A stretch of 64,000 nt of DNA from Eopsaltria australis (taxonomy: Eukaryota; Chordata; Aves; Passeriformes; Petroicidae), in NCBI GenBank assembly GCA_034509425.1, contig JAVTVJ010000001.1, positions 12,915,501-12,979,500 on the forward strand. Direction: 5' to 3'. This document shows, piece by piece, positions 51,201-56,154 of this stretch. Below the pieces are notes generated by a model. The model had not been told where the DNA came from. It did no database searches and saw only the letters and a program-made list of their open reading frames with translations. The position numbers and the translations under genes were made by a program. Positions within the stretch are counted from its first letter, which is position 1, and every line of letters begins with the position of its first letter.

Positions 51201-52361
51201 CCTAATTTCTTAAATCTCTGAGATATATGCATACAAATAATATGAGGCGATTATATCAGAAATATTCTGCTAATGTAATTGCTTGAGCAATATTTATTAT
51301 CTAAAATTTTAAAAAACCCATTAGAGCTAAGCATAGTTACTCTTCTCATGCAAGATGGACACTTCAGGTTATTTCTAGTTTGGAAATAGTATGTCTTAAC
51401 CAATATATAGTGTGAAAATTTCAGAGTCTTAAATCACTCAGCACAAAAGTGAAACTATTAGGCCAAAGAAGAATTAATCATATATGGACACACCAACTCA
51501 AACTTGCATGAAGAGCTTTGAGTTATTTTGCTGCTCCAACCTAGCCAGATAAGAGACAGCCTCAATCCAAAAGCTATCTCAACTCCTCAGGTTAAATTCA
51601 GGCGTATTAATATAGCTAAACAACTTGGAAGGAGCGGTAGCTCATGCCTAACCAGTTTGGAGCATGAATATGTCACCATTTAGCCACATCAGCATTGCCA
51701 GTGCTATTCTTATGACAGTCCAACCTTCACACACGGATTAGTTCAAACAAACTAAGACAACCATAGTCCTTCCCATTGCCAAAGCCAAAGGAAAACACCA
51801 GACCAGGAAAATACATTAAAGCCAAGTTATAGAGAAACTTTATGTGGACAAGGAGGATGGTTTTGCCATTGTTTTCAATGGGAAGTGGTTGGACATTTTT
51901 GTACCAGAACGGTGTTTTGAAGATGGATTTACTTACCCATAACTGTAGGCTTCAGATCCCAGCCTGTAGGCTGCAGCCAGCTTGTTGATGGATTCAGACG
52001 CGTGGCTGTAGGCAGCTGAGCTGGTGCTGAGGGCCTCAGAGTCCAGGCTGTAGGCAGCAGATCTCTTACTCTGCGCGGCAGAGTGGTCATAGGCTGTGGA
52101 TCCATAGCTGTAGGCTGCCGACTCGAGGTCGTAGGAAGAGCCGTGGCTGTAAGCTGCTGAGGAGTCAAGGCTGAAGCCTGCTGCAGATGAGTGGCGATAG
52201 GCCGCCGAGCCCCTGGCGTAAGCGGCAGATCCTTGAGCGTAGACAGCAGATTTGCTCTTTGTCTCCTTTTGGTACTGGCTCACCGTGGACGACAGTGCCT
52301 TGTGGCGGTACGCACGGTCATAGTGCTCGTGGTGTCTTTGGTAGAAAGGTAAAGACATCAT
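1..52361 (-). CDS. MYOM1: Myomesin-1, 5' part (29 full coding exons plus one cut at the window edge)
   Basis: Myomesin-1 cross-links myosin filaments in the sarcomeric M-band and, from work on mammals and chicken, binds titin, obscurin/OBSL1 and muscle creatine kinase. The exons, listed separately, join with consistent phases into 1436 codons from the ATG at 52358 with no stop. The product starts MSLPFYQR as in mammalian MYOM1 and then shows the MYOM1 order of Ig and fibronectin III domains (Ig-Ig, five FnIII, Ig-Ig-Ig). MYOM2 and MYOM3 are excluded by the head sequence ([23 protein letters not shown]) and by the EH exon between My6 and My7. The C-terminal end (rest of My11, My12, My13) is outside the window. 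Introns range from 123 nt to about 7.9 kb. The protein is cytoplasmic with no signal peptide or membrane segment. Assignment to the family is firm; individual exon edges are splice-site inferences. Confidence 0.96.
594..707 (-). CDS. MYOM1: MYOM1 exon 30: middle of Ig domain My11
   Basis: 114 nt, phase 0 at both ends, acceptor CATCTTAG and donor GTGAGT. It encodes residues 1390-1427, [20 protein letters not shown] and [17 protein letters not shown], the C to E strands of My11 with the core Trp. Confidence 0.93.
1243..1310 (-). CDS. MYOM1: MYOM1 exon 29: start of Ig domain My11
   Basis: 68 nt, acceptor TTCAAACAG and donor GTAAGG, phase 1 in and phase 0 out. It encodes residues 1367-1389, [20 protein letters not shown] then CK, matching mammalian PHFVEYLSWEVTGECNVLL. 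It includes the A and B strands of My11 with the B-strand Cys. Confidence 0.91.
1561..1620 (-). CDS. MYOM1: MYOM1 exon 28: helical linker My10-My11
   Basis: 60 nt, phase 1 at both ends, acceptor AATTCCTAG and donor GTGATA. It encodes residues 1347-1366, [19 protein letters not shown], the amphipathic helix corresponding to mammalian VFKKLQKEAEFQRQEWIRK. Too short to appear as an ORF; found by homology and splice signals. Confidence 0.9.
2221..2365 (-). CDS. MYOM1: MYOM1 exon 27: second part of Ig domain My10
   Basis: 145 nt, acceptor ACTCCTGAAG and donor GTAGGC, phase 0 in and phase 1 out. It encodes residues 1299-1346, [36 protein letters not shown] and SSLVLIGD. The DEGTYTF motif marks the F-strand. 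The acceptor ends in GAAG rather than CAG but the frame and homology support it. Confidence 0.93.
3208..3344 (-). CDS. MYOM1: MYOM1 exon 26: first part of Ig domain My10
   Basis: 137 nt, acceptor TTCTCTGTAG and donor GTAAGA, phase 1 in and phase 0 out. It encodes residues 1253-1298, [36 protein letters not shown] and DKEIFNGE of Ig domain My10. Like mammals it has Phe-Trp rather than a B-strand Cys. Confidence 0.94.
5631..5669. repeat. Pentanucleotide microsatellite (TGATA)n
   Basis: Nearly eight uninterrupted copies of TGATA in intron 25. The perfect array suggests a young, probably polymorphic locus. Confidence 0.95.
6735..6835 (-). mobile_element. CR1 LINE 3' end fragment
   Basis: The plus strand reads ATAGAATCATAGAAAGGTT followed by TGGGTTGGAAGGCACCTT, the reverse complement of the CR1 3' terminus with its ATTCTATG-type octamer, then about 60 bp of further CR1-like 3' sequence. 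Only the tail is present, as is usual for 5'-truncated CR1 insertions. Confidence 0.88.
6881..6925 (-). CDS. MYOM1: MYOM1 exon 25: helical linker My9-My10
   Basis: 45 nt, phase 1 at both ends, acceptor TTTTTTGCAG and donor GTAAGTG, only 123 nt from exon 24. It encodes residues 1238-1252, [14 protein letters not shown], matching the mammalian [14 protein letters not shown] linker. In the My9-My13 structures known from mammals, such linkers are single alpha-helices that can unfold under load. Confidence 0.93.
7049..7155 (-). CDS. MYOM1: MYOM1 exon 24: second part of Ig domain My9
   Basis: 107 nt, acceptor ATTTATAG and donor GTAGAC, phase 2 in and phase 1 out. It encodes residues 1202-1237, [19 protein letters not shown] then [12 protein letters not shown]. 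The DLGIYSC motif is the Ig F-strand with the second Cys retained. Confidence 0.94.
7720..7815. repeat. Trinucleotide microsatellite (AAT)n, interrupted
   Basis: About 96 bp of AAT/ATA repeats with AGG, GGT and ACA interruptions in the first half and about 14 pure copies at the end, in intron 23, about 280 bp from exon 23. Confidence 0.95.
8099..8255 (-). CDS. MYOM1: MYOM1 exon 23: first part of Ig domain My9
   Basis: 157 nt, acceptor GCTCTTTAAG and donor GTAAGA, phase 1 in and phase 2 out. It encodes residues 1150-1201, [37 protein letters not shown] and IDTKGGK, the B to D strands of Ig domain My9 with its Cys and Trp. Confidence 0.94.
8256..12208 (-). other. Intron 22 of MYOM1
   Basis: Nearly 4 kb of unique, AT-rich intron with a G9 run at about 8532, an A-run near 9880 and no recognisable transposon. 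The block around 9590-9850 is dense in AATTT/TAATT words and has the look of a conserved non-coding element, but that is an impression that only alignment can test. Confidence 0.5.
12209..12323 (-). CDS. MYOM1: MYOM1 exon 22: second half of FnIII domain My8
   Basis: 115 nt, acceptor TTCCTCCAG and donor GTTCGT, phase 0 in and phase 1 out. It encodes residues 1112-1149, [28 protein letters not shown] and VIAETRPG. The donor departs from GTRAGT at positions +3 and +4; no better donor lies near it and the phase fits exon 23, so it is accepted. Confidence 0.93.
13061..13245 (-). CDS. MYOM1: MYOM1 exon 21: first half of FnIII domain My8
   Basis: 185 nt, acceptor ACCTTTCAG and donor GTAAAT, phase 1 in and phase 0 out. 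It encodes residues 1050-1111, [34 protein letters not shown] and KPLQKKYLK, the first strands of the fifth FnIII domain. Confidence 0.94.
13962..14088 (-). CDS. MYOM1: MYOM1 exon 20: second half of FnIII domain My7
   Basis: 127 nt, acceptor ATCCTGCAG and donor GTAGGA, phase 0 in and phase 1 out. It encodes residues 1008-1049, [35 protein letters not shown] and TIAVPG, closing My7. Confidence 0.95.
14851..15047 (-). CDS. MYOM1: MYOM1 exon 19: first half of FnIII domain My7
   Basis: 197 nt, acceptor TCGAAACAG and donor GTAAGA, phase 1 in and phase 0 out. It encodes residues 942-1007, [33 protein letters not shown] and [17 protein letters not shown]. My7-My8 is the region reported to bind muscle creatine kinase in mammals. 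Confidence 0.95.
15048..16624 (-). other. Intron 18, downstream of the EH exon
   Basis: 1.6 kb of unique AT-rich sequence. A GCATG (RBFOX-type) motif lies on the transcribed strand at 16246-16242, about 380 nt beyond the EH donor. No transposon is recognisable. Confidence 0.55.
16625..16951 (-). CDS. MYOM1: MYOM1 exon 18: EH (embryonic heart) segment, probable cassette exon
   Basis: 327 nt, phase 1 at both ends, acceptor GCAATTATAG with a weak pyrimidine tract, donor GTGAGA. It encodes residues 833-941, a low-complexity, Ser/Thr/Lys-rich stretch opening [12 protein letters not shown] and including [15 protein letters not shown] and APQKVAAKQ, then the basic end [10 protein letters not shown]. 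It corresponds in place and sequence to the EH segment of mammalian and chicken myomesin, an unfolded, elastic insert between My6 and My7 included in embryonic heart and spliced out of most adult skeletal muscle. The symmetric length and weak acceptor agree with regulated use. Confidence 0.9.
16952..17870 (-). other. Intron 17, upstream of the EH exon
   Basis: 919 nt of unique sequence. TGCATG, the full RBFOX hexamer, is present on the transcribed strand at 17040-17035, about 85 nt before the EH acceptor. The pyrimidine tract before that acceptor is weak and interrupted by purines. Confidence 0.55.
17871..17992 (-). CDS. MYOM1: MYOM1 exon 17: second half of FnIII domain My6
   Basis: 122 nt, acceptor TGTTTTAG and donor GTAAGC, phase 2 in and phase 1 out. 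It encodes residues 792-832, [18 protein letters not shown] and [19 protein letters not shown]. Its last codon is shared either with the EH exon (GlyGlyGly... follows) or, if that is skipped, with exon 19. Confidence 0.94.
19564..19738 (-). CDS. MYOM1: MYOM1 exon 16: first half of FnIII domain My6
   Basis: 175 nt, acceptor GTCTCACAG and donor GTAACT, phase 1 in and phase 2 out. It encodes residues 734-791, [38 protein letters not shown] and [12 protein letters not shown] of FnIII domain My6. Confidence 0.95.
20753..20936 (-). CDS. MYOM1: MYOM1 exon 15: second half of FnIII domain My5
   Basis: 184 nt, acceptor GACTGCAG and donor GTAAGC, phase 0 in and phase 1 out. It encodes residues 673-733, starting [18 protein letters not shown] and continuing [15 protein letters not shown] and [16 protein letters not shown]. 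Conserved with mammalian MYOM1. Confidence 0.95.
22085..22199. repeat. TA-rich simple repeat
   Basis: Blocks of (TA)n separated by GATGAGATGCATATACATA-like spacers in intron 14. Compound and imperfect, so probably old. Confidence 0.85.
22515..22639 (-). CDS. MYOM1: MYOM1 exon 14: first half of FnIII domain My5
   Basis: 125 nt, acceptor GTCCTTCAG and donor GTAAAA, phase 1 in and phase 0 out. It encodes residues 631-672, [27 protein letters not shown] and GIMYFVEK of FnIII domain My5, matching mammalian MYOM1. Confidence 0.95.
23003..23059 (-). CDS. MYOM1: MYOM1 exon 13: My4-My5 linker (obscurin-binding region)
   Basis: 57 nt, phase 1 at both ends, acceptor GTTTCAG and donor GTAAAC. It encodes residues 612-630, [18 protein letters not shown], the My4-My5 linker that in mammalian myomesin binds obscurin and OBSL1. 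Being frame-symmetric, it could be skipped without shifting the frame, which would remove that binding segment; no evidence of skipping is visible. Confidence 0.92.
23060..24685 (-). other. Intron 12 of MYOM1
   Basis: 1.6 kb of unique intron sequence. The only simple feature seen is a short T-run near 24620. No transposon or RNA gene is apparent. Confidence 0.5.
24686..24885 (-). CDS. MYOM1: MYOM1 exon 12: second half of FnIII domain My4
   Basis: 200 nt, acceptor TATTTTTCAG and donor GTAAGA, phase 2 in and phase 1 out. It encodes residues 545-611, [38 protein letters not shown] and [18 protein letters not shown]. The [10 protein letters not shown] signature is the F-strand of the FnIII fold. 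Confidence 0.95.
24886..27079 (-). other. Intron 11 of MYOM1
   Basis: 2.2 kb holding a GC-richer, stop-poor patch at about 25240-25520 and a GATA-type simple repeat at 26275-26396; otherwise unique. Confidence 0.5.
26275..26396. repeat. GATA/ATAGAT simple repeat
   Basis: A compound array of TAGATA, GATGATA and ATATAG units about 120 bp long in intron 11, with several GATGATAGAT copies in tandem. Confidence 0.9.
27080..27221 (-). CDS. MYOM1: MYOM1 exon 11: first half of FnIII domain My4
   Basis: 142 nt, acceptor CCTCATAG and donor GTCAGT, phase 1 in and phase 2 out. It encodes residues 498-544, [18 protein letters not shown] then [15 protein letters not shown] and ILGYFID, the A to C strands of the first fibronectin III domain with its conserved Trp. 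My4-My6 is the titin-binding region in mammalian work. Confidence 0.95.
29403..30015 (-). mobile_element. CR1 LINE fragment (about 0.6 kb)
   Basis: From GAGAATCACACAGTGGTTGA onward the plus strand is the complement of a CR1 3' region, with recognisable segments such as GGTTGCCCAGGGCCATGTC, TAACCTGTTCCAGTGTCT and GGTTGAACAGTCTCAGCTCT. It is heavily diverged and 5'-truncated; no reverse transcriptase frame remains. Antisense to the plus strand and thus in the same orientation as MYOM1. Confidence 0.9.
30325..30346 (+). other. G-rich tract with G-quadruplex potential
   Basis: G4-C-G7-T-GG-AA-G6 on the plus strand, which is the template strand of MYOM1, 85 bp downstream of the exon 10 donor in transcript terms. 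In the pre-mRNA this is a C-rich run. Confidence 0.6.
30431..30592 (-). CDS. MYOM1: MYOM1 exon 10: second part of Ig domain My3
   Basis: 162 nt, phase 1 at both ends, acceptor ATTCCTAG and donor GTAGGG. It encodes residues 444-497, with [19 protein letters not shown], the DEGLYTL F-strand motif, and [15 protein letters not shown] closing My3. The classical F-strand Cys is absent (LYTLRV), as in mammals. Confidence 0.95.
31155..31319 (-). CDS. MYOM1: MYOM1 exon 9: first part of Ig domain My3
   Basis: 165 nt, phase 1 at both ends, acceptor TTACACAG and donor GTGAGA. It encodes residues 389-443, with [31 protein letters not shown] and the C-strand DIEWYRNG of the My3 Ig domain. Sequence follows mammalian MYOM1 almost residue by residue. 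Confidence 0.95.
31320..32729 (-). other. Intron 8 of MYOM1
   Basis: 1.4 kb of unique sequence without recognisable repeats, transposons or RNA genes. Confidence 0.5.
32730..32789 (-). CDS. MYOM1: MYOM1 exon 8: linker between My2 and My3
   Basis: 60 nt, phase 1 at both ends, acceptor TCTGTGTAG and donor GTAAGT, only 128 nt from exon 7. It encodes residues 369-388, beginning YKGEIDES, like mammalian YKGEFDET; the second half is more divergent ([10 protein letters not shown]). This is a linker-only exon. The donor is chosen at CCGT followed by GTAAGT because it gives the TTT Phe codon that joins the next exon in frame. Confidence 0.88.
32918..33006 (-). CDS. MYOM1: MYOM1 exon 7: end of Ig domain My2
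   Basis: 89 nt, acceptor AATTTCAG and donor GTAGGT, phase 2 in and phase 1 out. It encodes residues 339-368, with [19 protein letters not shown] and YASLVVK. The F-strand position that carries Cys in classical Ig folds is Ala here (YHASA), as in the mammalian protein (YRASA), so My2 lacks the canonical disulphide, which suits a cytosolic protein. Confidence 0.94.
33485..33575. repeat. Exact 43-bp tandem duplication
   Basis: A 43-bp unit beginning CTGTTAAAGATCTTTCTTGT is repeated twice without mismatch, with 5 further bases of a third copy, in intron 6. Identity of the copies points to a recent duplication. Confidence 0.95.
33954..34046 (-). CDS. MYOM1: MYOM1 exon 6: middle of Ig domain My2
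   Basis: 93 nt, acceptor CCATAG and donor GTAAGG, phase 2 at both ends. It encodes residues 308-338 ([18 protein letters not shown] through GLHSLEIT), the C to E strands of My2. The short length and perfect match to the MYOM1 family make this secure although it falls below usual ORF thresholds. Confidence 0.94.
34047..37657 (-). other. Intron 5 of MYOM1
   Basis: 3.6 kb intron inside the My2 coding region. It contains a sense-strand open frame (34406-34750, see findings), a CR1 tail (36973-37008), an AT-rich stretch at about 37420-37470 and a T18 run at 37546-37563. The remainder is unique. Confidence 0.55.
36973..37008 (+). mobile_element. CR1 LINE 3' tail remnant
   Basis: CTTCCAACTCAGCATATTCT followed by GTGATTCTGT is the CR1 terminal sequence with its octamer repeat in sense orientation. 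Only about 36 bp are recognisable. Confidence 0.7.
37658..37815 (-). CDS. MYOM1: MYOM1 exon 5: first part of Ig domain My2
   Basis: 158 nt, acceptor TTTTCCAG and donor GTAAGT, phase 0 in and phase 2 out. It encodes residues 256-307, [11 protein letters not shown] through the LLHAPEFI motif and the first beta strands of the My2 I-set Ig domain, with the B-strand Cys in [15 protein letters not shown] and the core Trp split across the intron. Near identical to mammalian MYOM1 over this stretch. Confidence 0.95.
38863..38920. repeat. TATAG/TAGTA simple repeat
   Basis: Imperfect AGTATAGTATAGTAATG units over about 60 bp in intron 4. Confidence 0.8.
39199..39230. repeat. (AT)16 dinucleotide microsatellite
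   Basis: Uninterrupted alternating AT in intron 4; likely length-polymorphic. Confidence 0.95.
39579..39789 (-). CDS. MYOM1: MYOM1 exon 4: end of My1 head, charged helix
   Basis: 211 nt, acceptor CTTTCAG and donor GTAAAA. It encodes residues 185-255, including [19 protein letters not shown] and, near the end, [20 protein letters not shown], both highly conserved with mammalian MYOM1. Between them mammals carry several KQSTAS-type repeats. Here the same interval is only a short [15 protein letters not shown] stretch, so the repeat array is absent. The charge pattern suggests a helical run leading into Ig domain My2. It ends in phase 0. Confidence 0.93.
39790..43887 (-). other. Intron 3 of MYOM1
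   Basis: 4.1 kb of mostly unique, AT-rich intron. The only structured element seen is a 24-bp imperfect duplication at 43781-43828, about 60 bp downstream of exon 3. A C8-type run lies near 40198. Confidence 0.5.
43781..43828. repeat. 24-bp imperfect tandem duplication
   Basis: AGACAGACTAATGGATTTGT plus TGTT is followed directly by a copy with two mismatches. Confidence 0.85.
43888..44019 (-). CDS. MYOM1: MYOM1 exon 3: My1 head
   Basis: 132 nt, phase 2 at both ends, acceptor TTTATTTCAG and donor GTATGT. It encodes residues 141-184 of the head, with the basic stretch [13 protein letters not shown] followed by [13 protein letters not shown], closely matching mammalian MYOM1 (SPKPKRAKHSLLS... 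KENL...VPIF). The basic cluster and nearby serines are seen directly; phosphorylation in this region is known for mammalian myomesin but not shown here. Skipping the exon would keep the frame. Confidence 0.93.
44020..51936 (-). other. Intron 2 of MYOM1 (largest intron)
   Basis: 7.9 kb intron. It holds two GC-richer, stop-poor patches (about 45230-45640 and 48370-48740) that produce long overlapping open frames on both strands, and a CR1 copy (50377-50828). No recognisable gene or RNA lies within it. Confidence 0.55.
50377..50828 (-). mobile_element. CR1 LINE fragment (about 0.45 kb)
   Basis: The plus strand from TATAGAATCATTAAGACCTC shows a diverged complement of the CR1 3' region, including TTCAACCAGCAACCCAGCAC, CACCATTTTCCTGGTCAGCC and CAGGCTAAACAACTGGAGTT. 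5'-truncated, no coding potential left; same orientation as MYOM1. Confidence 0.9.
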
Positions 52362-52409
52362 GGGTGCCTTTGAATTGTGGGTTTTGCTGCACTTTTCTGA
52401 GGATGATGT
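51937..52409 (-). CDS. MYOM1: MYOM1 exon 2: start codon and Ser/Ala/Tyr-rich head
   Basis: The acceptor is a pyrimidine-rich TACTTTTTCAG ending at 52410, and the donor is GTAAGT at 51936. The coding part starts at 52361 or 52358 because two ATGs are adjacent; the second gives MSLPFYQR as in mammals and has A at -3, so it is preferred. Residues 1-140 form the beginning of the unique My1 head, which in the family binds myosin. From about residue 35 the exon is a degenerate repeat built on SAAYxxxS ([30 protein letters not shown] and others), rich in Tyr, Ser and Ala and locally more GC-rich than its surroundings. It ends in phase 2. Confidence 0.93.
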
Positions 52410-55400
52410 CTGAAAAAGTACAGGTCAAACATAAGGACTAGTGTCAATGAAACTCCTGAGTTAGCATACGAATAATGCACAACTTCACACAAACTAACAC
52501 TGAACTTGAAAAATCAACTGCAATGAATTTAGAGTTGTCTTTTTATGATGTGATTTAGACTTTCAGACGGGCTCATATTCAGGTTTCAAGATGCTCACGT
52601 CACCCGCCATAACGAGAAACCTTTGCATTATTGTGTCTGTTCATTTGTAGTTGGCTCCCTGCTACTGAAAACTATTCAGGTTTTATGTGCTCACTTATTA
52701 CTGAAAACTAATGAAACTCTGTGTGCCTGGCTTCTTCAGAGATAGCATAAGTAATTTTGTTCAATTACAATAGAGATAATAAAGTAATAAATTATTTTAA
52801 AAGGCATGAGCAAATCCAACAAGGCTATAAAAGCTGAAACAAAAATATATGAACATATCATTTATTTTTGTAATCCAATTTTCAGATTGAATTTAATGTT
52901 CCATTTATTATTAAAACAGTGAATTAAAACACTAAGATTGAGAAGGATGTCAGTTTTTCTCTAAATGTGCATTACAATGGTTGTTTTGTGTGTGACACCA
53001 GGGTTCAATTTAAAAGGGCTCATTGCACATTATACTTTTACAGTTTAATCAGGGATCCAGTCTGTATGCAATGGGTAAAATAATATCACGCCCCTCAATC
53101 CAAATCCTTTTTTATTTAACCTGGAATATCATGTTCAAGATTGCCAATACCCTTTCTCCAGACAGCAGGCCCATTTAAGTTCTGGTTTGCACACCATCAG
53201 TAGATTACATTGTAGTCGCTTGTAGTACAAAATTTGATCAGATGAGAGGTATTTCCCCTCTCAAAATGGGATGAGAGTTGAGTGCAGATAGAATTTCCCT
53301 TGTTTGTTCGTTTGTAAGCCAGTTATTCAGATATTATTTTGCTTTTGTTTTGTTTTGCTGAAGAAATAACTGACTTTTTCTACTTTGACATGCAAGTTTG
53401 CCTCAAGTAATCCACATTATAACCTTTCTTTCTTTCTTTTAGGCTCACATGACTACTAGGATTGTCCTTGAGAAGGTACCTGATTAGTAATAGAAATGAG
53501 CTACGATGAGGAAATATTAAGAAGGATTCAAAGAAGATCCAAAAACAAGGGTGAGACATGTTCGTTATTGTTTTTGGAGTTCTTTTAGTATCAATCACAA
53601 CAGTAGAAAAATTGTTCTGCTTCTTGTTTTCTTCATGTTAATGAAAAATGATTTAATGTTTGGATATAAAATACACTTACAGAACTGGAAAGCAATCATG
53701 ACTTCATGGAAGTCTAGAGATTCAATTTGGATTGTCCTGCACAGGGACAGGAGTTGGTCTTTGATGATCCTTTTGGGTCCCTTCCAACTGAGAATATTCC
53801 ATGATTTGGTGATTTTTTCCCTGATCTTTATGCTTCCTAGATTTCAGTCCTTGGCTTTTGCTTTAGTATTTGGTTCTGATAGCAAGTCAACAAATTTCAA
53901 ACTGTTCTCTTTGATAACTGTTGAGGAATTCACCCTAACCAAGGCAAATTATTAAAAAAACCCAAAACAACAACAAATCAAACCCACACTCAATAAAAAC
54001 CAAAAACAAAGAGGAAAACTTCCTTATATTTCAGGAGTCTTACAAGGCAGATGCTCTTTGTAGGATAACTACAATAGATCATTTAGTTGCAGGAAGTCAA
54101 CAAGGAAGAAACTTATTCAGAAACTTTTTATGTAAAAGAAATTGCTGATATCCTGGCCACAGTGAAACTGTGTCTTCAAGGCGACCAGATTATGCATTTA
54201 CTTTATTTTTATCTGAGGAAGAAGATGAAATGGGAAAGAGTGTTAGCCCATTGCTCTCTATGGCAAAAACTTACGTTCCTTTTTAACTCACTTATTCCTC
54301 ATGCTGGCTATTTTTTTCATGTCAGTCTAAAAGAATGCAATTTTCTGTCTAGCATCCTTGTTTCTAACACTTGTCAGTATTTTGCGTTGTTACTTATTTC
54401 ACTTTGTTAGCTACCAGTAATACGTAGTTCCTCTTAATTTCCCTAGTTTCAGAAGATTTTTTTCTTCATTTTTCTTCGTTGCCTTCCTCTTCCAGCTCTG
54501 TGGAGCTGGGTTTAGTCCTTGTAAGTCATTGTGATCACTGCCTAGGAAGGTTCAGGCATACAGAAGAATATTGTCTTGCACACTGAAAGGGAAGAAACAT
54601 GAGAACATCCTGTTTTCCTTCTGCAGAGTACTATGGTTTGTCTTCACCAGCTTTATTTGAAGTGCTGGCTGGCTTCATCATTCATACAACAGCCACAATG
54701 CTAACAGCTATTCAGCTCAGGCATTCCCACAGCCTTCCAGGCTTCAAAGTACTGAAGGTGATCCAAAAGTATGAAGTGCTGCATGTGTTGCCCATTAAGA
54801 AGTTAAATCAGACATTTAATTTATATTTTATCAGACCAAAAGAACAAGTTAAAATGTACAAAAGAAACATTTTTCTTCCTAACATGAATGATCTGAATCT
54901 TGCTGTCCTCAGGAGTAAAAGTCTATGATAGGAGTAAGGACTATGATAACCAGGCAGGCACTGAGCACAAAGTCAGCTCTCCTGGTTCAAATCAAAGACC
55001 AACACTGACTCACTTCATGTAAAAGGAAACTCCTTTCATAGGCATTTTATCACAGTATGAGTTATTTTTTATATCTCCTCTGAAACATCACGGATTGCTC
55101 ACAGGCCAGGATAAGCTGGTTACATTAGTCTAATCAGATACAGTAGTGTGATGCTATCAGAGATGACAAATAACTCAGAAACTTCCAAGGACTTTACTCC
55201 TTTTTGGAGCACTGCCTGATTATCAGATTGACTCCCATCTCTTAAGTTTTACCTATGCTACCCGTACCCACTTAGTCTGCTTGCTCTAACCAGCCCCCTT
55301 CAGTGTGAGGGCAACATTCCCTCTCAAGATCACTGTAGCACTTCAAAGATTGGCCTGAAAATGTTAGTGGCCCTAGTTAGACGAACTTGTAGGTCTTGGA

Positions 55401-55939
55401 GCTATATTTTAGCAGGTGTTAACCTGAGTATTTAAAATTACTACTGAGCAGACAGACAGTTCTGTACTTGCCCATAGCTCATAGCTACACATTAAAGAGA
55501 TTTTCCTGACATTACCTCTTGTACTGTTTATCAGTCTGTGTAATTCTTTAAATATCTACTCCATCAATCAATGAAAACAGTGACATAGATTTGAAAAAAG
55601 AAACTCTTGTAAGCAAAGATAACAAGAAAATATTTGTTATTTAAACATTCTCTAAACCCACAGGAGATTACATGACAAACTCCTCCTGTATCTCATTAAC
55701 CTGTGCTTCATTTGAGAGTACTGTGAATATGCAAAGATAGCTGAGTGAAAATAAAAGAGCCACTGCATTACTTTTTTTTGTTTCACAGCTGAACCTTCAG
55801 ATGTCTTCAATTCACATCCACAAATCCCTCAACTGCTGAGCTAAGAAGAATAAAGGGAGCTACTATCAACTTGGCATTACAGATCCAGATTAAAAATAAT
55901 TGAACTCATAAAACCTTCCAGCATAAAAACCCCACTTAC
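52410..55939 (-). other. Intron 1 of MYOM1 (5' UTR intron, tentative)
   Basis: 3.5 kb between the putative exon 1 donor and the exon 2 acceptor. It contains a short CR1 fragment (53730-53809), a CTTT-type short repeat at about 53424-53440 and an A/C-rich patch at about 53954-54005. First introns of muscle genes often carry enhancers, but I cannot point to a specific one here. Confidence 0.45.
53730..53809 (+). mobile_element. CR1 LINE 3' fragment
   Basis: ACAGGGACAGGAGTTGG, CTTTGATGATCC and GGGTCCCTTCCAACTGAGAA are the typical CR1 3' end (GAC...GACGATCCTTGTGGGTCCCTTCCAACT), in sense on the plus strand, diverged and about 80 bp long. Antisense to MYOM1. Confidence 0.85.
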
Positions 55940-56098
55940 CAGGATCCAAATGAATGGCAGCAAATGGAATAGCTCTCAAGTGGATGAATAGCGCAAAAAT
56001 ACAGCAACAATGAAGCCAGCAAAGAAAGAGGTAGTTAGGACGAGGGGTAAGGACTGGACTTCAAGGTCCAGAACAAAAATAATGCCTGCAGTCAGTGG
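55940..56098 (-). other. MYOM1: Putative non-coding exon 1 (5' UTR) of MYOM1
   Basis: The right boundary is a guess set by the TATA-like box. The left boundary is a strong donor (GATCCTG followed by GTAAGTGGGG) at 55939. It would splice to the acceptor at 52410, just before the start codon exon. The interval contains no ATG on the minus strand, and neither does the UTR part of exon 2, so the main start is the first ATG of the assembled mRNA. No cDNA evidence is available; another first exon further upstream is possible. Confidence 0.4.
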
Positions 56099-56120
56099 AA
56101 TGTCAGAGCCCCAGTCCAGG

Positions 56121-56154
56121 CCTTTTATGGCCAGGGGGATGCTATAAATATAGC
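56121..56154 (-). promoter_or_regulatory. Candidate MYOM1 core promoter: CArG/TATA-like box plus AT-rich MEF2-like site
   Basis: Read on the minus strand, 56130-56121 is CCATAAAAGG, a perfect CC(A/T)6GG CArG box (the SRF site of many muscle promoters) that also reads as a TATA-like CATAAAAGG. About 10 bp upstream, 56154-56141 is GCTATATTTATAGC, one base off the MEF2 consensus and also TATA-like. A tract of repeated GAGA lies just further upstream (about 56161-56177). The block lies about 180 bp upstream of the exon 1 donor, so initiation near 56095-56100 would fit a TATA spacing. A CATTCC (MCAT/TEAD-type) motif is at 56102-56097 on the minus strand. Function is inferred from motifs and position only. 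Confidence 0.45.

Noticed and set aside
51929..52168. Pro/Thr-rich open frame overlapping exon 2 on the same strand
   Set aside because: It is the +1 frame of the repetitive exon 2 coding sequence; exon 2 in the other frame matches myomesin-1.
54599..54928. 109-codon plus-strand open frame in intron 1
   Set aside because: No recognisable domain, no promoter or splice context, and of a length expected by chance in 64 kb.
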